The translations under genes and the position numbers were made by a program. Positions 14,386 to 21,390 of a stretch of DNA of 21,390 nt are shown here, in pieces (position 1 is the stretch's first letter; each line of letters begins with the position of its first letter). The notes under the pieces were generated by a model that was given only the letters and a program-made list of their open reading frames with translations, did not search any database and was not told where the DNA came from. Location: contig JBMOLL010000018.1 of NCBI GenBank assembly GCA_049325415.1, positions 1 through 21,390 of the forward strand. Direction: 5' to 3'. Source of the DNA: JBMOLL01 sp049325415 (GTDB lineage Bacteria > Bacteroidota > Bacteroidia > Bacteroidales > GCA-2748055).

Positions 14386-15510
14386 ATGAAGAAAGCACTT
14401 TTCATCGACAGAGATGGGACGCTGATTACAGAACCACCGGTTACTTACCAGGTCGATACCCTCGAAAAGCTGGAGTTCATTCCCGGCGTGTTCCGGAATA
14501 TGTATGCCATCAGACGGTTTACCTCCTTTGAACTGATCCTGGTCAGCAATCAGGACGGTTTGGGAACAGAAGCCTATCCGGAAGAAAGCTTCAGGCTGGT
14601 CCATGACAGCTTTCTCAAGGCTTTTGAGAATGAAGGGGTAGTTTTTGATGCCCAGCATATCGATCCCACGCTTCCCGAAGAAAATGCACCGACCCGCAAA
14701 CCGGGTACGGCGATGCTGACTTCCTATCTTCAGGGGGATTATGATCTGGAATCTTCATGGGTGATCGGCGACCGGCTCACCGACCTGCAGCTGGCTGTAA
14801 ACCTGGGCTGTAAGGCAATCTGGTTCCAGCCGGAAGAGAAAAAATCTGAACTGGCCGGAAGCGGCTATGAGCATAGCTGCCTCCTGGTCTCGGATAACTG
14901 GGACAGGATCAGTGGTTTCCTGCGAAGCATGGCCAGGAAAGCAACTGTTACAAGGCAAACAAATGAGACGGCAATACAGGTAGAACTTTCACTCGATGGT
15001 ACCGGTCGCTCCGATATTGCTACCGGACTGGGTTTCTTTGATCATATGCTGGACCAGCTGGCCCGACATGGGAGCATGGACCTGGTAATCAGGGTAAAGG
15101 GTGACCTGGAAGTAGATGAACATCACACAATCGAAGATACAGCCCTGGCCCTGGGTGAAGCTTTCCGGAAAGCCTTGGGGAATAAGAGGGGCATTAACCG
15201 TTATGGCTTTACACTGCCAATGGACGATGCCCTGGCATCAGTGGCGGTTGACCTGGGCGGAAGACCCTGGCTGATCTGGGATGTGGAGTTTCACAGGGAA
15301 AAAATCGGCGATTTCCCGACCGAGATGTTCTTTCACTTTTTTAAGTCCTTTAGCGATGCGGCACTCTGCAATCTCAATGTTAAAGCGGAAGGCAGGAACG
15401 AACACCACCTGGCGGAAGCTGTTTTCAAGGCGTTTTCAAAAGCGCTGAAACAGGCTGCGGGCACGGAAGCCGGTGCTGATGAACTGCCAAGCACCAAAGG
15501 AGTACTTTAA
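14386..15510 (+). CDS. hisB: Bifunctional histidinol-phosphatase / imidazoleglycerol-phosphate dehydratase
   Basis: A 374-residue fusion. Residues 1-165 are a HAD-type histidinol-phosphate phosphatase: the nucleophile motif FIDRDGTLI has Asp8 and Asp10, then LVSNQDGLG, RKPGTAML and VIGDRLTD. Residues about 180-374 are imidazoleglycerol-phosphate dehydratase, with GFFDHMLDQLARHG, the metal-binding DEHHTIEDTALALGEA (Asp244, His246, His247) and NEHHLAEAVFKAFS (Glu339, His340, His341). The two activities catalyse the dehydration step and the later dephosphorylation. The phosphatase half lacks the Cys-rich zinc loop of E. coli HisB: at the equivalent place it reads HIDPTLPEENAPTRKP with no cysteines. 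From memory Bacteroides homologues share this feature, so I treat it as a lineage trait. It lies 12 bases after hisC. Confidence 0.96.
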   Translation: MKKALFIDRDGTLITEPPVTYQVDTLEKLEFIPGVFRNMYAIRRFTSFELILVSNQDGLGTEAYPEESFRLVHDSFLKAFENEGVVFDAQHIDPTLPEENAPTRKPGTAMLTSYLQGDYDLESSWVIGDRLTDLQLAVNLGCKAIWFQPEEKKSELAGSGYEHSCLLVSDNWDRISGFLRSMARKATVTRQTNETAIQVELSLDGTGRSDIATGLGFFDHMLDQLARHGSMDLVIRVKGDLEVDEHHTIEDTALALGEAFRKALGNKRGINRYGFTLPMDDALASVAVDLGGRPWLIWDVEFHREKIGDFPTEMFFHFFKSFSDAALCNLNVKAEGRNEHHLAEAVFKAFSKALKQAAGTEAGADELPSTKGVL

Positions 15511-15528
15511 CAGGAAAAGCTGGCATAT

Positions 15529-16119
15529 ATGGCTGCAAGAAAGTACGTAATAATAAAATACAACGCCGGGAACATCCGCTCCCTCGATTTTGCCCTCAGA
15601 AGGCTGGGGGTGGAGGCGGAAATTACCGATGATCATGAAAAGATAAAATCGGCCTACGGAGTTATTTTTCCGGGAGTGGGTGAGGCCGGATCAACCATGA
15701 ATTACCTCAGGGAGAGAGGAATGGATATACTCATTAAAAACCTGCGTCAGCCGGTCCTGGGTATTTGTTTGGGTCAGCAGTTACTCTGTAGCTGGTCGGA
15801 AGAAGGCCGGACCTCTTGCATCGGTGTCTTTCCCGATAAGGTGCTTAAATTTCCGCCGCAAGGCAAGATTCCGCATATGGGCTGGAATAGTCTGGATCAG
15901 GTCTCTGGTGATCTGTTTTCGGAAGACATGCAGGGAGAATATTGTTATTTTGTTCATTCATACTATGTTCCGCTATCCTCCTCTACAGCTGCGATAACGA
16001 ATTACCTGCTGCCTTTCAGTGCAGCTTTGCAAAAGGATAACTTCTTTGCCACCCAGTTCCACCCCGAGAAAAGCGGTGATGTGGGTTCAAGGATTTTAGC
16101 AAAATTCATTGATCTATGA
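15529..16119 (+). CDS. hisH: Imidazole glycerol phosphate synthase, glutamine amidotransferase subunit
   Basis: HisH is a class I glutaminase that feeds ammonia to HisF. The 196-residue protein has the catalytic triad: Cys80 in GICLGQQLL, with His178 and Glu180 in TQFHPEKSG. Other family segments are KYNAGNIRSLDFAL at the N-terminus and GKIPHMGWNSL before the middle of the chain. The oxyanion-strand sequence is GVGEAGSTM, in the usual place after VIFPG. It starts 18 bases after hisB. Its stop codon overlaps the hisA start by four bases (16116-16119), indicating translational coupling within the operon. Confidence 0.97.
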   Translation: MAARKYVIIKYNAGNIRSLDFALRRLGVEAEITDDHEKIKSAYGVIFPGVGEAGSTMNYLRERGMDILIKNLRQPVLGICLGQQLLCSWSEEGRTSCIGVFPDKVLKFPPQGKIPHMGWNSLDQVSGDLFSEDMQGEYCYFVHSYYVPLSSSTAAITNYLLPFSAALQKDNFFATQFHPEKSGDVGSRILAKFIDL

Positions 16120-16838
16120 TTAAAGTAATACCTGCGATAGATATACTTAATGGTCAGTGCGTTAGGCTTATACAGGGCGATTATTCCTCCGGGATAACTT
16201 ATTACAGGGATCCCCTGGAAATGGCTTCAATGCTGCGTGATCAGGGCTTTACCCGGATTCATATGGTAGATCTCGATGGAGCAAGAGCCGCACATATCGT
16301 GAATTACCGGATACTGGAAAAAGTTGCTGCCTTAAAGGGCCTGGTCGTGGATTTTGGCGGAGGGGTTAAAAGCCATGAAGACCTTAAGATCGCATTTGAG
16401 TCGGGTGCCTTAATGGTGACCGGTGGAAGCGTGGCGGCAAGGAATCCCGTTCTGTTCCTCGAATGGCTCGAGGCATATGGTCCAGAGCGGATTATTCTCG
16501 GAGCCGACTTTAAAGACGGGAAGATCGCCGTTGCCGGGTGGCTGGAGGACACAGGAAAAGACCTTTTTGAATTTGTTGGGTATTTTGCCGGCAAAGGGAT
16601 CCGCCATACAATATGTACCGATGTTTCCAAAGATGGTATGATGGCTGGAACGGCCGTAGAAACCTATGTGAGGCTGCTGGCAGAAAATCCAGGCCTGGGG
16701 CTGGTTGCCAGCGGGGGAGTAGGATCCGTCAGGGACATCGAAATCCTTGAAGAGAATGCTGTTCCCGGTGTTATTGTCGGGCGGGCACTCTATGAGGGAA
16801 GAATAACCCTGAAGGAACTTCGGCGTTTTAAATTTTAA
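16116..16838 (+). CDS. hisA: ProFAR isomerase (phosphoribosylformimino-5-aminoimidazole carboxamide ribotide isomerase)
   Basis: HisA performs the Amadori rearrangement of ProFAR to PRFAR on a TIM-barrel scaffold. The 240-residue protein begins MIKVIPAIDILNGQCVRL, with catalytic Asp9 in the usual position, and has the internal two-fold repeat of the HisA/HisF family. Phosphate-binding loops are VDFGGGVKS and LVASGGVGSVRD, and the second catalytic acid lies in CTDVSKDGMMAGT. It overlaps the hisH stop by four bases and is followed nine bases later by hisF. Confidence 0.97.
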   Translation: MIKVIPAIDILNGQCVRLIQGDYSSGITYYRDPLEMASMLRDQGFTRIHMVDLDGARAAHIVNYRILEKVAALKGLVVDFGGGVKSHEDLKIAFESGALMVTGGSVAARNPVLFLEWLEAYGPERIILGADFKDGKIAVAGWLEDTGKDLFEFVGYFAGKGIRHTICTDVSKDGMMAGTAVETYVRLLAENPGLGLVASGGVGSVRDIEILEENAVPGVIVGRALYEGRITLKELRRFKF

Positions 16839-16847
16839 ACAGGAAAA

Positions 16848-17603
16848 ATGCTGGCGAAACGAATTATACCCTGTCTGGATATCAGGGACGGTCAGACGGT
16901 TAAGGGAGTTAACTTTCTGAACATTAAGGATGTAGGTGATCCTGTTGAATTGGGCGCCCGCTACGCTGCGGAAGGTGCAGATGAACTGGTATACCTGGAT
17001 ATTACCGCTACACATGAGGGCAGGAAGCTATTTACCGACCTAGTGGAAAAAGTGGCGGCGAGGATCAACATTCCCTTCACGGTTGGAGGCGGTATCAATG
17101 AGCTCGGTGATGCAGTGCGTCTTCTCTCAGCCGGTGCCGACAAAGTTTCAGTGAATTCCTCGGCAGTCAGGGATCCGGGCTTGATTGAAAGAATTGCGAA
17201 AGGATTTGGCAATCAATTTGTAGTGGTGGCCATTGATGCAAGGGAAGAAGAAGGTCGTTGGGTTGTATATATCAATGGAGGTCGCATTCCCACCGGACTG
17301 GAGCTTTACTCGTGGGCCCATGAAGCCCAGGAACGGGGAGCGGGAGAGATCCTGTTCACTTCCATGAACCATGATGGCACAAAATCGGGCTTTGCCTGTG
17401 AGGCACTGGCAAAATTATCAGACAGTCTGACCATCCCCGTAATTGCCTCCGGAGGGGCCGGTAACATGGAACACTTTGAAGAGGTCTTTACCACAGGAAA
17501 AGCCGATGCTGCCCTGGCAGCCAGTGTTTTCCATTTTTCAACCATACCTGTTCCGAAATTGAAGAACTATTTAACAGAAGTCGGTATAAACATCAGAAAA
17601 TGA
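16848..17603 (+). CDS. hisF: Imidazole glycerol phosphate synthase, cyclase subunit
   Basis: HisF uses ammonia delivered by HisH to convert PRFAR into imidazole glycerol phosphate and AICAR. The 251-residue TIM barrel has the two essential aspartates at the positions known from characterised HisF: Asp11 in IIPCLDIRDG and Asp176 in SMNHDGTKSGF. Glycine-rich phosphate loops are FTVGGGINELGDA and VIASGGAGNMEHF. An AGGAAAA purine run precedes the ATG at 16848. The stop codon overlaps the hisIE start by four bases (17600-17603). Confidence 0.98.
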   Translation: MLAKRIIPCLDIRDGQTVKGVNFLNIKDVGDPVELGARYAAEGADELVYLDITATHEGRKLFTDLVEKVAARINIPFTVGGGINELGDAVRLLSAGADKVSVNSSAVRDPGLIERIAKGFGNQFVVVAIDAREEEGRWVVYINGGRIPTGLELYSWAHEAQERGAGEILFTSMNHDGTKSGFACEALAKLSDSLTIPVIASGGAGNMEHFEEVFTTGKADAALAASVFHFSTIPVPKLKNYLTEVGINIRK

Positions 17604-18190
17604 TTGATTTTAATAAGCTTAACGGACTTGTTCCGGCGATAATTCAGGACTACCAGACCGCAAAGGTCCTGATGCTGGGCTTTATGAATAACGAAGCCTA
17701 TGAGAAAACGGTCAGTGAAAAGCTGGTAACCTTTTACAGCCGGACCAGACAAAGGCTCTGGACAAAGGGAGAGGAAAGCGGCAATTTTCTTGATGTCGTC
17801 GAAATAAAGGAGGATTGTGATCATGATACCCTGCTGATCCTGGTTAATCCCAGAGGACCCGTCTGCCATACCGGCAGCGATACCTGTTTCAACGAAGTAA
17901 ACAGCAATAATCTTCATTTTCTCATTGAATTACAGGAACTCATACATAAGAGAAAAGCAGACTTACCCGAAGGCTCGTATACAACCAGGCTTTTTACTGA
18001 AGGCATACCAAAAATCGCACAAAAAGTAGGGGAGGAAGCTGTAGAATTGGTGGTGGAATCCATGCGCGATATGGATGACCTTTTTCTCAATGAAGCAGCC
18101 GACCTGCTTTACCACCTCCTCGTACTTCTTTCAGCAAAGGGCTTTGACCTCAGAACTGTGGCAGCCGTGCTGAAATCAAGGGCGCACTGA
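17600..18190 (+). CDS. hisIE: Bifunctional phosphoribosyl-AMP cyclohydrolase / phosphoribosyl-ATP pyrophosphatase
   Basis: A 196-residue fusion catalysing the second and third steps of the pathway. Residues 1 to about 104 are the HisI cyclohydrolase, with LWTKGEESGN around Trp54, the Mg2+-binding EDCDHDT (71-77) and zinc ligands in CHTGSDTC (89-96). Residues about 106-196 are the HisE pyrophosphohydrolase, an all-helical MazG-like domain with KVGEEAVELVVES and LNEAADLLYHLLVLL carrying the acidic metal ligands. It is the last gene of the operon, as in enterobacteria. I see no clear intrinsic terminator after it. Confidence 0.97.
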   Translation: MIDFNKLNGLVPAIIQDYQTAKVLMLGFMNNEAYEKTVSEKLVTFYSRTRQRLWTKGEESGNFLDVVEIKEDCDHDTLLILVNPRGPVCHTGSDTCFNEVNSNNLHFLIELQELIHKRKADLPEGSYTTRLFTEGIPKIAQKVGEEAVELVVESMRDMDDLFLNEAADLLYHLLVLLSAKGFDLRTVAAVLKSRAH

Positions 18191-18367
18191 CCTTTGTTGT
18201 TAAAATTTGGTTAATATTTTTTTTGCGGCGAAATCGCCATGATAAGTGCAACTTAGTTTTCGTAGTTTCGTATAATTAGTGGTTTTTTCTGCAATCCGGC
18301 GGCCGTATGGTCTGACTGTTTTGCTAATCTGAAAAAAGGGAGCTAAATTGAATCTCTTTCTGCACTT

Positions 18368-21300
18368 ATGACTGTTTGGATGAAAAAGCTGCTCTTGCTT
18401 ATCTGTTTAAGCCTTCTGATGGCCCGGCTTCCCGGTCAGAAGCTTCCATTGGATAATTTTACGGTTCAGAATGGCCTGCCTCAGAATTCGATCTCATCGA
18501 TTATCCAGGACAGACAAGGTTATCTCTGGTTCGGATCTCAGGTGGGTGTAGCCCGCTATGACGGCTATGAATTTGTGTCTTATACGACCGCCGATGGTCT
18601 GCCCGATAACTATATCAACTGTCTGCTGCTTGGAAAAGATGGCAGGATATGGATAGGCACAGAAGGAGGAGTCGCAGTATACGACGGGACTTCTTTTATC
18701 AGTTTTACCCAGGAAAATGGTCTGGTAGATAACAGGGTCGATCACCTCCTGTCCGATCTTTCAGGCAATATCTGGGTTCAGACAGCTTATGGCATTTCTG
18801 TCATCCTTCCGGATACGATTATCAGCTATACAAAAGAGAATGCCCTCTATAGCAATGAGGTTATCGATATGTACTGCGACCGTCAGGGCAATGTTTATGT
18901 GGCGACTTTTCCCGGGTTAACAGTTTTCTCAACACCCAGGGGCTTTGAAAAAAAATACGGCGAGCTGATCATCCGCGACATACTTCAGACCACCGACGGA
19001 ACTCTCTGGTATGCTACCCAGGAATCGAGTATCCTGAGGGTAAAGGGCAGGGAGGAAGAGTGGATCGGCAGCAGCTACGGCCTCAAGGACAATATTGTCC
19101 TTTCCCTGATGGAAGACCGGAACGGAACGCTCTGGTGCGGGACCTATTCCAGGGGTATTTATGCCTGGGAAGGAGACCGGTTCATAAACAAGAATCCGGA
19201 GATGGAAACGCCTCCCGTTCCCATGAAACTAATGGAAGATCGTCAGGGCCGAATCTGGATAATGACCCCGGGTGAAGGCGTGTGGATTTATCAGGACGGT
19301 GAATTCCAGCATATTACCCATAAATCCAATCTCTTGCAGGATCTGGTCTTTGATATGTTTGAGGATGCGAATGGCAATATCTGGCTGGGAACCTATTCAG
19401 GACTTACGAAATACGGGCGGGTAATCTTTGAATTATTCGATACCGAAATGGGACTTCCCGATAATGCTATTAACTCTGTATTTATCGATTCGCGCGACAG
19501 ATTGTGGGCGGGTGCGATGGGCTTTGTAATTTTTAAAAATCCGGGAGGAGATATCGGTTACAGTAAACTTAGCTGGGAAAATGAAAGTCCGATTCCTTTG
19601 TGCTTTGCTGAAGATCAGGATCACCGGATCTGGATCGGTACTGATTTCGGACTCTATTGTTTTGATGGCAGGTCTTACCGCCATTTCGGTCACCGGGAAG
19701 GCCTGAAAAGTACCATAATCTACAGTCTCCAGTTTTTGCCCGACAACTCCCTCTGGTGCGGCACCGATTCGGGACTTGTATGTTATGATGGAAAGCGTTT
19801 CGAACATTACGGATCTGAAAGCGGGCTTGTCAATGAGCAGATCAACGCACTTGAATGGGTGGATAACAGGCTCTGGTGTGCTACGGAGGGAGGAATATCT
19901 GTTTTCACGGCAAGTGGCAAACTGGTGAGGAATCTGACAGGAAAAGATGGTTTGCGAAGCAGCACCTGTATCGACCTTGCCCATGACGAGGATGGCAATG
20001 TATGGGTGGCGACCCTCGATGGCCTGGCCATGATCTCCCCGGGATCGGGATACCGCGTCATGAGCTATTCCATAGAAGACGGGCTCATCTCAAACACGAT
20101 TTATTTTGTTGAATTTGAAAATAAGGAGGAGCTCTGGATCGGGAACGAAAAAGGGATAAATACTCTCGGGATCCATAGCAAAAAAATCGACTACTATGGT
20201 TTTGTTGAAGGCTTTACTCCTATTGAAACAAACAGCAGGGCAGTAAGCAGGATGAGCAACGGTGATCTCTGGATTGGAACCAATAACGGGATCATTCAAT
20301 ACAGGGTTAGGAACAATATACGTGATGCGCAACCACCCGGGCTCATTCTTTATCCGCCAATGATAAACGGAAAGAGTTCGGATCTTGATCTTTATTCCGA
20401 TGGTATCGATGAATCAGGTCTTCCCATCGACCTGGTACTCCCTTATAACAGGAATTCTCTCTCTTTCCGGTTTACCGGGATTCATTATACCAATCCATCA
20501 AAGAACAGGTTCTGGTATAAACTCGAAGGCTACGATGATGACTGGTCAAAGCCTTCGGGCGACCGGGAAGTGGAGTATAAAAAGCTTCCCAACGGGACCT
20601 ATACTTTCAAATTGCTCTCTTCAAATCTCGACGGTGCAACTAATCCTCAGCCACTGACCTTTACCTTTCAGGTTAAACCTCCGTTCTGGAAAACATTCTG
20701 GTTTATAGCTATTTATGTAATAATCGGCATAGTTCTGGTCGTCTGGATCATAAAAATCAGGGAAAGGCAACTGATTAAAGAAAAAAGGATACTGGAAGAA
20801 AAAGTAAGGGAAAGAACCAGGGAAATCGAAGATCAGAAGGTGGAGATTGAGGCACAGCGGGATGAGATCCAGGAACAGAAAAACTACGTGGAAAAGCAAC
20901 GCGACCAGATTGCCTTCCAGAACAAGGAAATCACCGATTCCATCCTTTATGCCAAAAGGATTCAGCAGGCTGCGCTTCCGGGAATTAAAACCCTGAAGAA
21001 AACCCTTAATGATCATTTTATCCTTTTCAGGCCCAGGGATATCGTCAGTGGCGATTTTTACTGGGTGGAAAGGATAGACGGACTCATTGTTGCCTGTGCT
21101 GCAGATTGTACAGGTCATGGAGTGCCCGGAGCTTTCATGAGCATGCTGGGCTTAACTTTCCTGAACGAAATTGTTAACAAAGACCGCGTCAAGGATTCGG
21201 ATGAAATTCTGAACCGGCTGCGGAAATCCATTATTACGGCCCTTTCGCACCGCGATGAGGACTCCCAGGCAAACGACGGGATGGACCTTGCCCTTGTGGT

Positions 21301-21390
21301 GATCGATCCGGCAAAAGATGAACTCCAGTTTTCCGGTGCCAATAATCCCCTGATTCTGGTTAGGGGAGGTGAACTTATTGAATACAAGGG
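18368..21390 (+). CDS. Two-component-regulator-propeller / Y_Y_Y sensor with cytoplasmic SpoIIE (PP2C) phosphatase (3' end missing)
   Basis: The frame is open from ATG 18368 to the window end without interruption, at least 1007 residues; an ATG four codons later (18380) begins the hydrophobic signal MKKLLLLICLSLLMA and may be the true start. Fourteen or fifteen propeller repeats of the type W(I/C/V)GTxxGL follow (about residues 35-650), consistent with two seven-bladed beta-propellers. Next are a Y_Y_Y domain (about 699-773, FRFTGIHYTN to GTYTFKLLSSN), one membrane helix (776-797) and a charged coiled coil (about 798-855). Last comes a SpoIIE-type PP2C phosphatase, starting near ILYAKRIQQAALP, with metal-binding Asp896 (SGDFYW), Asp913 (ADCTGHG) and Asp973 (NDGMDLA). 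A periplasmic ligand probably controls dephosphorylation of a cytoplasmic target, perhaps an anti-sigma-factor antagonist; that target is inference. Confidence 0.9.
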   Translation, partial: MTVWMKKLLLLICLSLLMARLPGQKLPLDNFTVQNGLPQNSISSIIQDRQGYLWFGSQVGVARYDGYEFVSYTTADGLPDNYINCLLLGKDGRIWIGTEGGVAVYDGTSFISFTQENGLVDNRVDHLLSDLSGNIWVQTAYGISVILPDTIISYTKENALYSNEVIDMYCDRQGNVYVATFPGLTVFSTPRGFEKKYGELIIRDILQTTDGTLWYATQESSILRVKGREEEWIGSSYGLKDNIVLSLMEDRNGTLWCGTYSRGIYAWEGDRFINKNPEMETPPVPMKLMEDRQGRIWIMTPGEGVWIYQDGEFQHITHKSNLLQDLVFDMFEDANGNIWLGTYSGLTKYGRVIFELFDTEMGLPDNAINSVFIDSRDRLWAGAMGFVIFKNPGGDIGYSKLSWENESPIPLCFAEDQDHRIWIGTDFGLYCFDGRSYRHFGHREGLKSTIIYSLQFLPDNSLWCGTDSGLVCYDGKRFEHYGSESGLVNEQINALEWVDNRLWCATEGGISVFTASGKLVRNLTGKDGLRSSTCIDLAHDEDGNVWVATLDGLAMISPGSGYRVMSYSIEDGLISNTIYFVEFENKEELWIGNEKGINTLGIHSKKIDYYGFVEGFTPIETNSRAVSRMSNGDLWIGTNNGIIQYRVRNNIRDAQPPGLILYPPMINGKSSDLDLYSDGIDESGLPIDLVLPYNRNSLSFRFTGIHYTNPSKNRFWYKLEGYDDDWSKPSGDREVEYKKLPNGTYTFKLLSSNLDGATNPQPLTFTFQVKPPFWKTFWFIAIYVIIGIVLVVWIIKIRERQLIKEKRILEEKVRERTREIEDQKVEIEAQRDEIQEQKNYVEKQRDQIAFQNKEITDSILYAKRIQQAALPGIKTLKKTLNDHFILFRPRDIVSGDFYWVERIDGLIVACAADCTGHGVPGAFMSMLGLTFLNEIVNKDRVKDSDEILNRLRKSIITALSHRDEDSQANDGMDLALVVIDPAKDELQFSGANNPLILVRGGELIEYK

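Noticed and set aside
18227..18238. Palindrome GGCGAAATCGCC after the his operon as a terminator
   Set aside because: The T-run precedes it on the plus strand, and on the minus strand an A-run follows it, so it does not fit an intrinsic terminator in either direction.
18254..18270. TAGTTTTC and TAGTTTCG as -7 promoter elements for the propeller-phosphatase gene
   Set aside because: Each is one base off consensus, and no TTG -33 element lies at the right distance, so the promoter of this gene stays unassigned.

Overview
The window looks like chromosomal DNA of a member of the Bacteroidota, probably a Bacteroidales/Marinilabiliales-type or uncultivated relative. The reasons are TAnnTTTG-type -7 promoter elements, weak Shine-Dalgarno sequences, AT-rich spacers between moderately GC-rich genes, and a two-component-regulator-propeller / Y_Y_Y / SpoIIE-phosphatase sensor. 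The fused HisB also has an N-terminal half resembling, from memory, Bacteroides homologues. I see no tRNA, rRNA, CRISPR array, insertion sequence or phage gene. The placement rests on pattern recognition; no database search was possible.

Region 1 (1-7347, plus strand) is an export operon: a TetR-type regulator (5' end outside the window), a TolC-like outer membrane protein, a lipoprotein-like membrane fusion protein, two separate ABC ATPases, a HAD phosphatase, and two ABC-2 permeases. The genes overlap or lie within about 20 bases of each other. The content resembles the Escherichia coli cecR-ybhGFSR exporter, but the double ATPase is split in two, a TolC gene is included and a HAD gene is inserted. 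The two ATPases carry complementary defects, which suggests an asymmetric dimer with one working ATP site.

Region 2 (7329-8638, minus strand) is a two-gene unit: a ComB-like 2-phosphosulfolactate phosphatase and a membrane-anchored TlpA-like thioredoxin. It converges on region 1 with a 19-base overlap, and a nested inverted repeat sits across both stop codons. Region 3 (8822-10885, plus strand) holds a DUF2752 membrane protein, a 55-residue zinc-ribbon membrane protein, an intrinsic terminator, and a YihY/BrkB membrane protein with a winged-helix-like tail.

Region 4 (about 10976-18190, plus strand) is a complete histidine operon in the enterobacterial order: hisG, hisD, hisC, hisB (bifunctional), hisH, hisA, hisF, hisIE. 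Its leader has all the parts of a classical attenuator: a promoter, a 15-residue leader peptide with three consecutive His codons, a hairpin over those codons, a terminator just before hisG, and an alternative pairing that would destroy both hairpins. This is the most notable regulatory feature of the window.

Region 5 (18368 to the window end) is a large sensor: signal peptide, about fourteen propeller repeats, a Y_Y_Y domain, one membrane helix, a coiled coil and a cytoplasmic SpoIIE-type PP2C phosphatase, cut off by the window edge.
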